Shown here piece after piece: positions 17,259 through 25,876 of a DNA stretch of 64,000 bases. Position 1 is the first letter of the stretch. Each line of letters starts with the position of its first letter. The translations under genes and the position numbers were made by a program. Source of the stretch: Desulfolucanica intricata (lineage in GTDB: Bacteria > Bacillota > Desulfotomaculia > Desulfotomaculales > Desulfofarciminaceae); NCBI RefSeq assembly GCF_001592105.1, contig NZ_BCWE01000010.1:1-64000 (forward strand), in the 5' to 3' direction. Below the pieces are notes generated by a model. That model ran no database searches. It had not been told where the DNA came from and was given only the letters and a program-made list of their open reading frames with translations.

Positions 17259-17387
17259 ATGCAAGTATTTGTTTACCATAATCGATTTTATTTTGTAGGA
17301 AAAGTAAGAGATTTAAGAGACACTCTGGGATTTTATAAAAATAAATTTTCTACAGTAAGTGACTTAATTAAAAATAATTTACATTAA
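17259..17387 (+). CDS. MciZ-like peptide (mother-cell inhibitor of FtsZ)
   Basis: A 42-residue ORF with a strong AAGGAGGG site 8 nt before its ATG. The peptide starts MQVFVYHNRFYFVGK and continues with RDLRDTLGFYKNKF, then VSDLIKNN. It lines up over its whole length with B. subtilis MciZ (as I recall it, MKVHRMPKGVVLVGKAWEIR... then YVKDWISKP): VGK, (I/L)R, L, Y, F, V and D-x-I positions agree. MciZ binds FtsZ in the mother cell and stops a second Z-ring from forming. The last four bases overlap the stop of the converging DUF3866 gene. It lies in the spoIIM neighbourhood. Confidence 0.65.
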   Translation: MQVFVYHNRFYFVGKVRDLRDTLGFYKNKFSTVSDLIKNNLH

Positions 17388-18463
17388 AAAGAAATCATTT
17401 CTGCCGCTCCAATACCTGCAGCACCACATGCCAAGAAGAAAGCAGGATCGTCTTCAATACCTCGCCCCATGGTTTTCACTTTTAAACCATAATGTTTTAA
17501 TATTGCAGAAGTGGATGAACTGTCAATGGTTTTTATTACATGTTTTTGCTTAATACCCGAATCCACCAACTGTTTTTGAATAATCATATCTAAATCTGAG
17601 TTTAGCTTCGGTATACATACCAGGCTGGAAGATAAGGCAATTTTACCCAGTGCCGTAAGAGTATGATGGCTGATTCCCCGGTGTCTTTCCCGGGGATCAG
17701 CAAAACTAATTCTGGGGATTGCCACAGGCTTTCCACTTAGTATATTAACAGCATTAATTATTTCACCCTGCTCTACACCGGTAAAACCGAATTCGGTGCC
17801 TGTGCCGACAATACCGGGTCCCATAGTAACAATTATTATATCAGCATTAGCTACACCTTTCGCGGCCAGAAGGGCAGTATAAATGTTTACAGTTTCATAG
17901 TCACCACCAAAGGCGTGGCCGCAGGTCACTGTAGCTGATAATAATTTTTTCTCTTTTAGTTCATTTACAATTTTACTTAATGCAATAGGTAAAGCAGCTC
18001 CATCTGTCATAATATAAACTATTTTTGCTTTTCCCTCAGTATATTGGTGAGCAGTGGCTGCTGCTACGGGAAGCATGCTATGTAAAGTACCTATTATTAC
18101 CGGAGTTTGATTAAGAGATTTTATATTTTTCAACATTTTGGAATACGGGCTTTCCTGTTCCTCAACCGCTAAAACCTTAACTTGATTAGGAGTGTAGCGC
18201 AGTTTCATTATGTGACCGGCCTCATCGATATCATGCTCGGGACTGCTCATATTAGCCATAATAAAATGGGTACCTCCGGTACCCAAATTTTTGTAAACAG
18301 CTGTAGTATTTAATATTACTTGATCACCGATTTTTACAGTACCTGTTAGGTGGTTATAATTAATGGCCTTTTGTTCATTTCCGTTAATGTCTACCAGTAC
18401 TTCAGTTAACTCGGACCTATAAGATATAATCTTTAGGACAGAGCCTCTTCTGATTCTAATCAA
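17384..18463 (-). CDS. DUF3866 family protein
   Basis: A 359-residue protein of a conserved but uncharacterised family that I identify as DUF3866. An N-terminal beta-rich part (VKIGDQVILNTTAVYKNLGTGG, about 42-64) is followed by an alpha/beta body with repeated Gly-rich turns (VTCGHAFGGDYETVN, VTMGPGIVGTGTEFGF, and a closing GRGIEDDPAFFLACGAAG). The start is TTG with GAGGTG 8 nt upstream. It follows the M20 peptidase gene by 13 bp and probably shares its transcript. Function unknown. Confidence 0.75.
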   Translation of the reverse strand: MIRIRRGSVLKIISYRSELTEVLVDINGNEQKAINYNHLTGTVKIGDQVILNTTAVYKNLGTGGTHFIMANMSSPEHDIDEAGHIMKLRYTPNQVKVLAVEEQESPYSKMLKNIKSLNQTPVIIGTLHSMLPVAAATAHQYTEGKAKIVYIMTDGAALPIALSKIVNELKEKKLLSATVTCGHAFGGDYETVNIYTALLAAKGVANADIIIVTMGPGIVGTGTEFGFTGVEQGEIINAVNILSGKPVAIPRISFADPRERHRGISHHTLTALGKIALSSSLVCIPKLNSDLDMIIQKQLVDSGIKQKHVIKTIDSSSTSAILKHYGLKVKTMGRGIEDDPAFFLACGAAGIGAAEMISF

Positions 18464-18476
18464 AATTTTAACACCT

Positions 18477-19595
18477 CTATTTGTTTGCCGTCTTAATTAT
18501 TTCAACAAGATAACGGGCATTATTAATTAAATCCTCAATAGTTATAAATTCTTCTTTAGTATGTACTTTGTGCATACCTATTCCCAAATTTACGGCTTGT
18601 ATACCAATCTGATTAAAGATATTAGCATCACTACCACCACCGGTTTTTTCTATACGTGGCATCAAACCGAGGTTTTTAGCTGCAGTAATTGCAATAACTA
18701 CCGCTTGATCATCTTCAGATAAATCAACATTGGAATATTCAAGTTCTGTTTTTATTTCAACTTGCGCACCAAACTTTTCGGCTGCTGCATTTAAAGCATT
18801 GCATATAGCAGTTGTTTGAGCCTTTCGTTTTAGATTATCTAAACTCCTGGTTTCACCCACAAGTGTTACTGTTTCGGGAATTATATTTGTTGCTTTTCCA
18901 CCTGAAATTATTCCTATATTGCAGGTTGTTTCCTCGTCAATTCGGCCAAGCTGCATATTGGTAATAGCATGAGCAGCAACTTGTATTGCATTAATACCCT
19001 CTTCCGGTTTTATGCCGGCGTGAGCTGCCCGTCCTCGCACAACTGCTTGAATTTTATCATGAGAAGGAGCTTTAGTAATAATAGTTCCGGGGGAACCGTC
19101 AGCATCTAATACATATCCCATTTTAGCTTTTATCCTACTGAAATCCAAATTTTTCGCTCCAAAAAGGCCGCCTTCCTCCCAAATTGTAAACACTATTTCA
19201 ATTCCTCCATGAGGGATATTATGCTCTTGTATTTGCTGTACAGCTTCTAATATTGTTGCTATACCGGCCTTATCATCAGAACCTAAAACTGTTTCCCCTT
19301 CCGAATATATAACTCCGTCTTTTATCACGGGTTTTATCCCGGTACCGGGCTCAACAGTATCCATATGTGCTGATAACATAATAACAGGTGCTTCACTTTT
19401 ACTGCCATTTAAAAAAGCAATAATATTTCCTGCAGTTGCCCCTACTTTTTGTCCTGCTTGGTCTTCATATACAGATAAACCCATGGTAGTTAGTTTTTGT
19501 TTCAGATAATCTGCAATTTGTCTCTCCTGTCCGGATAGACTGTCAATTTGCACCAACTGCAAAAATTCATTTAAAAGGCGTTTTTGATTTACCAA
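18477..19595 (-). CDS. M20-family peptidase, PepT/YqjE-like
   Basis: A 372-residue zinc-dependent aminopeptidase. Metal and catalytic residues are seen in SAHMDTVEPG (His and Asp), GSDDKAGIAT (bridging Asp), IWEEGGLFGAKN (Glu-Glu) and the C-terminal MHKVHTKEE (His). The middle domain contains GRAAHAGIKPEEGINAI. It fits the tripeptidase-T-like YqjE group better than carboxypeptidases. The start is TTG behind AGGTG. Substrate not predictable from sequence. Confidence 0.85.
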   Translation of the reverse strand: MVNQKRLLNEFLQLVQIDSLSGQERQIADYLKQKLTTMGLSVYEDQAGQKVGATAGNIIAFLNGSKSEAPVIMLSAHMDTVEPGTGIKPVIKDGVIYSEGETVLGSDDKAGIATILEAVQQIQEHNIPHGGIEIVFTIWEEGGLFGAKNLDFSRIKAKMGYVLDADGSPGTIITKAPSHDKIQAVVRGRAAHAGIKPEEGINAIQVAAHAITNMQLGRIDEETTCNIGIISGGKATNIIPETVTLVGETRSLDNLKRKAQTTAICNALNAAAEKFGAQVEIKTELEYSNVDLSEDDQAVVIAITAAKNLGLMPRIEKTGGGSDANIFNQIGIQAVNLGIGMHKVHTKEEFITIEDLINNARYLVEIIKTANK

Positions 19596-19616
19596 AATAA
19601 TTTCACCTACTTTAAA

Positions 19617-20456
19617 TTATTGACGCCCCAAGCGATCAAGGGAATCTAAGAGTTTGTTTTTTTCTATGATTTTGGTCAAAGAGTATTTTTCTGTCAATAT
19701 ATGAAAGGTAACCAGAAATACTAGTAAAACTATTTTTACCGTTAATGGTAATATCCAAACTGATATAATACCTAATATAATCCCAAGAGCATTTGAACCG
19801 GAGTCTCCCATCATAACATTTGCTTTTAAATCAAATGGTAGGTAAGCTATTAAAGCTCCAAGAAAAATAAACAAAAAATTTAATTCAATTCTTTCCCATC
19901 CAAAAATAGTTAAAAATAATGCTCCCAATATGAATCCCTTTCCTGCTCTTCCGGGTCGTAAATCTAATAAATTAATTGAATTAATTGATAAAGCTATAAT
20001 TAAAGTATTTAATAAAATTTGAATTCCTTGTCCCTGGAATATACTTATTATAAATGCTATTAATCCACCACCTAAAGCCTTTATTGCTCCAGTTGTTATT
20101 CTTCCCTTAAATAACTGTTTAAAATGTCCTTTTAATCCGGTAGCATCACGGGAGCCCCAATTATCATCGATTAAACCTAAACAAGTAATACCGGCAATAG
20201 CTGCAAGTAACTGTACTGATTTATGTTTAATCTCTATTGGAGATATAATTAAACATGGAATAAAAACAATAAGTGAAGTTATAAAGAATACTATTCCAAC
20301 TCCTACTGGAATAAGTTCACCCCGAAAATTAGGTCGAACAAATTTTGCTTCTTTAATCATATTTATAACAGGAATTATGATAATTAATGTTATTATATAA
20401 CCTAAAAATAAATTCAATAATAAAAAAAGGTATTTTGTTTCAAAAAAATTAGTCAC
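19617..20456 (-). CDS. MraY/WecA-like glycosyl-1-phosphate transferase (GT4 family)
   Basis: A 279-residue polytopic membrane protein with about eight helices. Family motifs are LIDDNWGSRDATGLKGHF (Asp-Asp pair), NSINLLDLRPGRAGKG and NVMMGDSGSNALG. Relatives attach a sugar-1-phosphate to undecaprenyl phosphate. It is shorter than MraY (~320), and the bona fide mraY is normally in the division cluster. It therefore probably serves another envelope polymer. The start is GTG with GAGGTG upstream. It sits in a run with GT2, SteB-like and SteA-like genes. Confidence 0.8.
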   Translation of the reverse strand: MTNFFETKYLFLLLNLFLGYIITLIIIIPVINMIKEAKFVRPNFRGELIPVGVGIVFFITSLIVFIPCLIISPIEIKHKSVQLLAAIAGITCLGLIDDNWGSRDATGLKGHFKQLFKGRITTGAIKALGGGLIAFIISIFQGQGIQILLNTLIIALSINSINLLDLRPGRAGKGFILGALFLTIFGWERIELNFLFIFLGALIAYLPFDLKANVMMGDSGSNALGIILGIISVWILPLTVKIVLLVFLVTFHILTEKYSLTKIIEKNKLLDSLDRLGRQ

Positions 20457-20473
20457 TACAAAACACCTCGAAA

Positions 20474-21175
20474 TTAATAGTTTTTTATTTTACCGATTTT
20501 AATACTTAATAATACTAATTCTTTTAATATATCTCTAAACTGTTTACCACGATGCAAAAAACCTTTTAAATCTCTACCGGTTTCGGCATGTGTCATTTGT
20601 ACCGGAACCTCTTTTACCCGGAATCCCATTCGAGCTGTTTTTATTGTTAGACTGATTTCAACACCATATCCTGAGGCAAAAGGCAATATTTTATTAAAAA
20701 CATTTTTAGTCATTGCGCGTTGACCTGATAAAGGAGACTGCATATCCATGCCTGTATAAACTTTGATCCCTCTTCGTGCCAAACCTTTTACCAGACCAAA
20801 TCCGCCTTTAATTTTAGCTCGTGGAAATTGTGCTATGGTCATATCTACCCGGTCTTCTAAAATCGGTAAAATTAGTTTTCTAGCCTCGCTTGCACTTTTA
20901 CCTAAATCTGCATCCAGCAGTACTATAATATCATCTGTATTAACATATTTTGCCCCTAAATTTAAAGCTCCTCCCTTACCTAAATTATTCGAAGATGTAA
21001 TTACAGTTGCTCCTACGCTGCGAGCTAACTCAACTGTTTGATCTTCCGAACCGTCATCTACAATTATTATCTTATTAACTTCCGGTATAGATCTGACGGC
21101 CAATATAGTTGATTTTATATATTTCTCCTCATTATAAGCCGGTATTAAAACAGATACTTTTTTATTTGATTCCAT
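20474..21175 (-). CDS. Glycosyltransferase family 2
   Basis: A 233-residue GT-A fold enzyme without membrane segments. It shows VSVLIPAYNEEKYI, IIIVDDGSEDQT, NLGKGGALNLGA and the nucleotide-metal motif LLDADLG. The C-terminal MQSPLSGQRAMTK and the helix after it resemble dolichol-phosphate-mannose synthase and glucosyl-3-phosphoglycerate synthase relatives. I chose ATG 21175 because AGGAG lies 9 nt upstream; a TTG three codons before is too close to that site. It overlaps the SteB-like gene by 14 nt. Confidence 0.85.
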   Translation of the reverse strand: MESNKKVSVLIPAYNEEKYIKSTILAVRSIPEVNKIIIVDDGSEDQTVELARSVGATVITSSNNLGKGGALNLGAKYVNTDDIIVLLDADLGKSASEARKLILPILEDRVDMTIAQFPRAKIKGGFGLVKGLARRGIKVYTGMDMQSPLSGQRAMTKNVFNKILPFASGYGVEISLTIKTARMGFRVKEVPVQMTHAETGRDLKGFLHRGKQFRDILKELVLLSIKIGKIKNY

Positions 21176-22052
21176 TTTGAGCAACTCCTAAGGGAGGCAA
21201 TAGATCTTGAGCAGTGTCTTTTATTCCATAATGTCCGGGATTTCCCTGCATAGCTAAGATTAAAGCCATTTGTCCGGGAACCGTGTCTATATTGTCAACT
21301 GTACTAATTTGTTTTTTCTGATAGTCTTTCATATAAGAAATTTCAACTTCAGATGTTTCTACACCATAAACATTAATATTACTTTCTTTAAAATAATCAA
21401 TTAAAGGCAAATCAATATCAGCTAATTTAACCATATGCTCGTCCCTGCTGCCACCAATTATTACTATTGCATTTATTGGTTGACCGTATGTACCTTCAGT
21501 TTTTATAAATTCATTTTCTATTAAATTATTGATTATTTCATTATTTTGCCCCGACAGAATTCCTATTGCTACATTTTTAGCCAAAATTTCTGTTATTTTA
21601 TCTTGGTCTAAATCGGGTGTTAAATTTAAAGATGCTGGAAGTTTTTTATCGTTTGAAAAATCAAAACCGTCGGTAATTGTAGTTACAGAAGTAACCTCAG
21701 CTCCTGCTAACTTAAATATATTTTTAAGGTTATCAGAAACGCCCGAACTATGAGTTTCTAAAATAGCAACTTTTTGTCCGGACAGACGATTTGCAACTAA
21801 TAGTGGCAAAACTTCTTTTTCATATTCATTTAATATGTTATTATTATATTCTAACTTATTGGCTCTTGTTTCAATTGCTTCATTTTCTTCTCTTAATATT
21901 TCTAACTGTTGCCCTAAATTATCAGTCATTTGTTTTTGCGTTTTGACAATAGTATCGCTTCCTAACATCGTACTACCAATCAAGATACCTATACCTAAAG
22001 CTAAAAAAACAGCGACTAAAGAAGCTATATGGTATTTTAAATCTATAATCAT
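21162..22052 (-). CDS. SteB/MctB-like membrane-anchored protein
   Basis: A 296-residue protein. It has one N-terminal membrane helix (residues 8-30, HIASLVAVFLALGIGILIG) and a coiled coil (about 34-75). The rest is an extracytoplasmic domain. The pattern matches the family annotated as copper transporter MctB in mycobacteria and as SteB in corynebacteria. There SteB works with SteA in daughter-cell separation (from memory). No copper-binding Met/Cys cluster is visible, which favours the SteB view. GGAGGGG precedes the ATG, 20 bp after steA. Confidence 0.75.
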   Translation of the reverse strand: MIIDLKYHIASLVAVFLALGIGILIGSTMLGSDTIVKTQKQMTDNLGQQLEILREENEAIETRANKLEYNNNILNEYEKEVLPLLVANRLSGQKVAILETHSSGVSDNLKNIFKLAGAEVTSVTTITDGFDFSNDKKLPASLNLTPDLDQDKITEILAKNVAIGILSGQNNEIINNLIENEFIKTEGTYGQPINAIVIIGGSRDEHMVKLADIDLPLIDYFKESNINVYGVETSEVEISYMKDYQKKQISTVDNIDTVPGQMALILAMQGNPGHYGIKDTAQDLLPPLGVAQNGIK

Positions 22053-22071
22053 TGGGACTTACCCCTCCACA

Positions 22072-23205
22072 TCAAATACCCAAAATAAGACGAAATTGTA
22101 TAAACAATAATCTTAATAGTTCCCGTGTAGCAGGAGAAATAACTAATATGATTGTAAAAGGTAATAAAGCAGCCAAAAATATTTGAGCTAAATAACGGGC
22201 TTTTATTTTATTTTTATATAGTTTACTTACACCTTTGGCATCTATTAAAATGGATCCGACTTTTAATCTAACCAAAAATGTACTGGCCATGCCTTTACGA
22301 CCTTTTTCCAAAAAATCATACATATTTGAATGTGTTCCAACAGCAACTATTAAATCCGTACCCTGCTCGTAAGCTAATAGCATAGCAATATCTTCACTGG
22401 TACCTGGAGCAGGAAAGGTTTTTGCGGAAAGACCCATTTCATTAAGTCGTTGTAAACCAGGAGCTTTCCCGTCAGGATAAGCATGAACAATTAGCTCAGC
22501 ACCACACCTAAGTGTTTGATCAGTAATGCTGTCCATATCCCCAATAATGAGATCCGGCTGATACCCAAATTCTCGTAAAGCATCAGCCCCCCCATCGACT
22601 CCAACCAGAACAGGTTTTACTTCGTTAATATAGGATTTAATTGCAATTAAATCTTCTTTATAGTTTTTACCTCTTACAACAATTAATGTATGTTTATTTT
22701 TAAAAATAGTTTTTGTTTCAGGTATTTTAACTTCTCCGAGAATCATGCCAACTTCATTTTGTGCATATTGAAGTGTATTTTGCACAAACTTAGCCAAAAC
22801 CTTACTAATATGCTTTTCTGTTTCAGCCATTTTTTTTGTAATATATTCTTTAGTTAAAACTTTACCCGTAGATATTATCTTTCCATTTACAAAAATTTGA
22901 TTAAAATGTATCTCTACTTCCTGACCTTCAATTATATCGGTCATTACTTCTGTACCGACATTATCAATTACATGTATTCCTGCTTCTACTAAAATTAACG
23001 GGCCAGGATTAGGATAATCCTCACTTAATGACGGTGCAGCATTTATTACCGCTTGAACCTTGGCTTCTACTAAAGACCTGGCCGCTACCTCATCTAAATC
23101 TTTATGATTTATAATAGCAATTTCATTAGGTAACAACCGCTTAACCAAGTTTTTTGTACGATTATCTATTTTAGCAATCCCTTTAATATACACTTGGGCG
23201 GTCAC
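22072..23205 (-). CDS. steA: Putative cytokinetic ring protein SteA
   Basis: A 377-residue protein. The N-terminal half starts with KIDNRTKNLVKRL. A thiamine-pyrophosphokinase-like domain follows (about residues 170-320) with VGVDGGADALREFGYQPDLIIGDMDSI and then FPAPGTSEDIAML. A single C-terminal membrane helix (about 337-358) anchors it. SteA of Corynebacterium sits at the division site. The domain's role as an enzyme is doubtful. GTG starts at 23205 or 23193 are both possible. It follows spo0A and leads the steA-steB-GT2-GT4 run. Confidence 0.8.
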   Translation of the reverse strand: MTAQVYIKGIAKIDNRTKNLVKRLLPNEIAIINHKDLDEVAARSLVEAKVQAVINAAPSLSEDYPNPGPLILVEAGIHVIDNVGTEVMTDIIEGQEVEIHFNQIFVNGKIISTGKVLTKEYITKKMAETEKHISKVLAKFVQNTLQYAQNEVGMILGEVKIPETKTIFKNKHTLIVVRGKNYKEDLIAIKSYINEVKPVLVGVDGGADALREFGYQPDLIIGDMDSITDQTLRCGAELIVHAYPDGKAPGLQRLNEMGLSAKTFPAPGTSEDIAMLLAYEQGTDLIVAVGTHSNMYDFLEKGRKGMASTFLVRLKVGSILIDAKGVSKLYKNKIKARYLAQIFLAALLPFTIILVISPATRELLRLLFIQFRLILGI

Positions 23206-23278
23206 CCCACCTTATAAATTTCACTAAATCATTGTACATTATTTCATAAATCTTATCAAGTAACTTTATGTAATGCTA

Positions 23279-23302
23279 AAACCTGACTAAATAGTCAGGT
23301 TT
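23279..23302 (-). terminator. Terminator after spo0A
   Basis: AAACCTGACTA (23279-23289) pairs perfectly with TAGTCAGGTTT (23292-23302). It lies 75 nt beyond the spo0A stop codon and before steA. On the minus strand the stem is followed by AT-rich rather than pure T sequence. Confidence 0.65.
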
Positions 23303-23377
23303 GCTATTTGCTATATCCATTAGAAAAATATAGTTTTATGTTTTAATATTGTCTATTATCATAAAAAATATAATATT

Positions 23378-24148
23378 TTAGCTAACTTTCACTTCAATTC
23401 TTAATTTATCCGCTACCATTGCGATAAATTCAGAGTTGGTCGGCTTTCCCCGATCAAGATTAATTGTGTAGCCAAAAAATTTTGTCATCATTTCGATATT
23501 TCCCCGATCCCATGCCAGTTCAATAGCGTGACGAATCGCTCTTTCAACTCTACTTGGAGTAGTTTGATATTTTTGAGCTATCATTGGATACAATTCTTTT
23601 GTTACAGCTCCAAGTAAATTTACTTCGTTAATTACCATTAATATAGCATCCCGTAAATAAAGGTAGCCTTTAATATGAGCAGGAACCCCCATCTCGTGAA
23701 TAATATTGGTTACGGCAACATCCAGATTTTTCGGCTTATTTACTGAAATGTATTGATTAACATTAATGCCATCAGATAATTGTCTTATTCTATTAGCCAG
23801 TACTGAAAAATCAAATGGTTTTAAAATATAATAATCTGCCCCCAACTCTACTGCCCTTTGCGTTACAGACTCTTGCCCAAAAGCAGTAAGCATAATAACT
23901 TTAGGTCGATTAGCAACTAAACCGGATGCCAATTTTTCCAATACTCCAATACCATCTAAATGCGGCATTATAATATCTAATATTACAATATCAGGATTAT
24001 TTTTCTGTATTATTTCAACTGCTTCTAAACCGTTATAAGCAACTCCACATAATTCCAAGTCTTCTTGTGTATCAATAAAATCTTTAAGAAGTTCACAAAA
24101 TTCCCGGTTATCATCTGCAATTAGAAGCTTTATGGCCTTCCTCATCAT
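23378..24148 (-). CDS. spo0A: Sporulation master regulator Spo0A
   Basis: A 256-residue response regulator. The receiver domain has the acidic pair Asp12-Asp13 (LIADDNREF), phospho-acceptor Asp58 (VILDIIMP), a conserved Thr/Ala turn (MLTAFGQE) and Lys in ILKPFDF. The C-terminal DNA-binding domain shows the family's hallmark [21 protein letters not shown] chose ATG 24148. The frame is open to 24196, but a sigma-H promoter predicted at 24198-24225 would start transcription inside that extension. The ribosome binding site (GGGAGG) is 14 nt away, longer than usual. Confidence 0.96.
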   Translation of the reverse strand: MMRKAIKLLIADDNREFCELLKDFIDTQEDLELCGVAYNGLEAVEIIQKNNPDIVILDIIMPHLDGIGVLEKLASGLVANRPKVIMLTAFGQESVTQRAVELGADYYILKPFDFSVLANRIRQLSDGINVNQYISVNKPKNLDVAVTNIIHEMGVPAHIKGYLYLRDAILMVINEVNLLGAVTKELYPMIAQKYQTTPSRVERAIRHAIELAWDRGNIEMMTKFFGYTINLDRGKPTNSEFIAMVADKLRIEVKVS

Positions 24149-24197
24149 ATTTTGTAACCCCGCCTCCCTAATTATTATATAGGTATTTATATCCAAA

Positions 24198-24225
24198 AAT
24201 ATTCGACGGCCATTTGCGAACTCCT
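24198..24225 (-). promoter_or_regulatory. spo0A promoter: sigma-H-like with overlapping 0A box
   Basis: The minus strand shows AGGAGTT (complement of 24219-24225), a 14-nt spacer and GAATATT (complement of 24198-24204), a strong sigma-H match. A 0A-box-like TTCGACG (24202-24208, 6/7) overlaps the -10, and TTTGCGAA (about 24213-24220) overlaps the -35. This suggests that Spo0A~P controls its own gene at this promoter. Confidence 0.6.
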
Positions 24226-24289
24226 GCTTAAATAATAAATATATTTTATTTTTTGGTATTATTTCATTATTTTTACAGTAGCGATACTA

Positions 24290-25636
24290 TTATCCGACCT
24301 TTAAATTAGTTGAATTATTTACAGTATCCGGTATTAAGCCTGCTTCCATCAACATCCATTCCGCAAGAACCCCAAATCCCTTTGTCGGGTCATTAACAAA
24401 AACATGGGTTACAGCTCCAACAAATTTGTTATTTTGTATTATTGGACTTCCACTCATTCCTTGAACTATTCCCCCGGTTTTTTCTAAAAGTCTCTTATCA
24501 GTAACTTTAATTACTAATCCTTTTCCTTCAGGCCTTGATTGAGGGGTAACTTGCTCAATTTTAATATCAAAACTTTCAATTTTATTACCATCAAGCACAG
24601 TTAATATTTGAGCAGAACCTTCATGTACTTGGCCAGAAAGAGCTATAGGAAGAGTTTTGTTATAAATAGGGTTATTTATTTTTTTCTGTAAGTGTCCAAA
24701 GATCCCAAATTGCGTATTTTGTGTAATATTCCCTATTAATTCACTATCCCCTTTAAAAATTCCGATTTTTTCTCCCGGCTGTCCTTTTTTACCCGGGCGT
24801 ATATCTTCAATAGACGCACCTATAATCTTACCATCGGCTAAATCTATTTCCTGGGCTGTATCAATATCGGTAATTACATGTCCTAATGCTCCATATTTTT
24901 TACTCTTGGGCTCATAAAATGTTAAGGTGCCTACACCCGCTGCACTATCTCTTATAAACAATCCAATCCTATAACGTTTGGTTTCCTGACAATAAATAGG
25001 TTTAATTGTTGTTTTAAAAACATGTTTTTGTCTCTTTATTTCCAAAACTATTTTTTGTCCTTTTTTTCCTAAACTTTCTATTTGATCTCGCATTTGACTG
25101 TCAGTTTTAACAGGCTTACCGTTTATTTTCTGAATAATATCCCCTACTATAATTCCTGCATCCTCTGCAGGATTACTTTTTTTGCCCCTTGAATCAACAA
25201 TAGAAGATTTACCAACAACTATAACACCCTGAGAGTGTAATAAAACTCCGATTGATTGGCCTCCAGGTACTACGTTAATTGGAGGAACAACATTAACTAC
25301 CATTTGACGAAGAGGGATTAGTCCAAAAAGTTTGAATTCCATTTTAAACTCTCCCGGTGTAGAAAAAACCGGGGAAGATTGATTCATTACCGTATTAACC
25401 GCAGCGTTACCTTTTAAATGCATCTTTCCAAAATCTTTTGAATGAATATTAATTTCTAAATTATTTAATACCTGTTTTGGTAATAATAAATTTAGCTCTA
25501 ATGGATCTCCTACAGATAAGAATTGATGAGAAGGTATTGTCAATAATTTTTGAATTTGGGTACCTAAAAGAACTGTTGTGATTATTAGGGTTAAAAAAAG
25601 ACCGGTCATTTTTTGCCGAGTCGTTTTTTGCACCAC
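24290..25636 (-). CDS. spoIVB: SpoIVB peptidase
   Basis: A 448-residue serine peptidase of family S55, secreted from the forespore to trigger sigma-K activation. The N-terminal membrane anchor is at residues 10-27. A PDZ domain covers about 125-205 (NPAEDAGIIVGDIIQKING). The peptidase domain has His in YGALGHVITD and the nucleophile in GIVQGMSGSPI. The length is close to the 425 residues of B. subtilis. The start is GTG (a tandem GTG GTG) behind GAGGAGGG. It is followed by spo0A, the universal order in spore formers. Confidence 0.95.
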   Translation of the reverse strand: MVQKTTRQKMTGLFLTLIITTVLLGTQIQKLLTIPSHQFLSVGDPLELNLLLPKQVLNNLEINIHSKDFGKMHLKGNAAVNTVMNQSSPVFSTPGEFKMEFKLFGLIPLRQMVVNVVPPINVVPGGQSIGVLLHSQGVIVVGKSSIVDSRGKKSNPAEDAGIIVGDIIQKINGKPVKTDSQMRDQIESLGKKGQKIVLEIKRQKHVFKTTIKPIYCQETKRYRIGLFIRDSAAGVGTLTFYEPKSKKYGALGHVITDIDTAQEIDLADGKIIGASIEDIRPGKKGQPGEKIGIFKGDSELIGNITQNTQFGIFGHLQKKINNPIYNKTLPIALSGQVHEGSAQILTVLDGNKIESFDIKIEQVTPQSRPEGKGLVIKVTDKRLLEKTGGIVQGMSGSPIIQNNKFVGAVTHVFVNDPTKGFGVLAEWMLMEAGLIPDTVNNSTNLKVG

Positions 25637-25832
25637 TATCCCTCCTCAAGATGTATAAATTGTTTGGTATCTTTTGCTAAATATTATTGCTATCTGTCTT
25701 AATTCACGGCCGCGTAAAATTAAGATAACCTAAGCTAAAGCCTATTATTCTGACCAATTATGGCGCATTTTACCGAATTATTGATTTTTCTGATTTTAGA
25801 GAGACTTGTTATTTGATGTTTTAAAAAGAAAA

Positions 25833-25859
25833 AAAAGGTGATCCAAATGATCACCTTTT
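25833..25859 (-). terminator. Terminator after recN
   Basis: AAAAGGTGATC (25833-25843) and GATCACCTTTT (25849-25859) form a perfect 11-bp stem with a 5-nt loop, 18 nt past the recN stop. The minus strand continues with a long T-rich tract (complement of 25822-25836). Confidence 0.85.
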
Positions 25860-25876
25860 AGAAAAATTTTATATAA

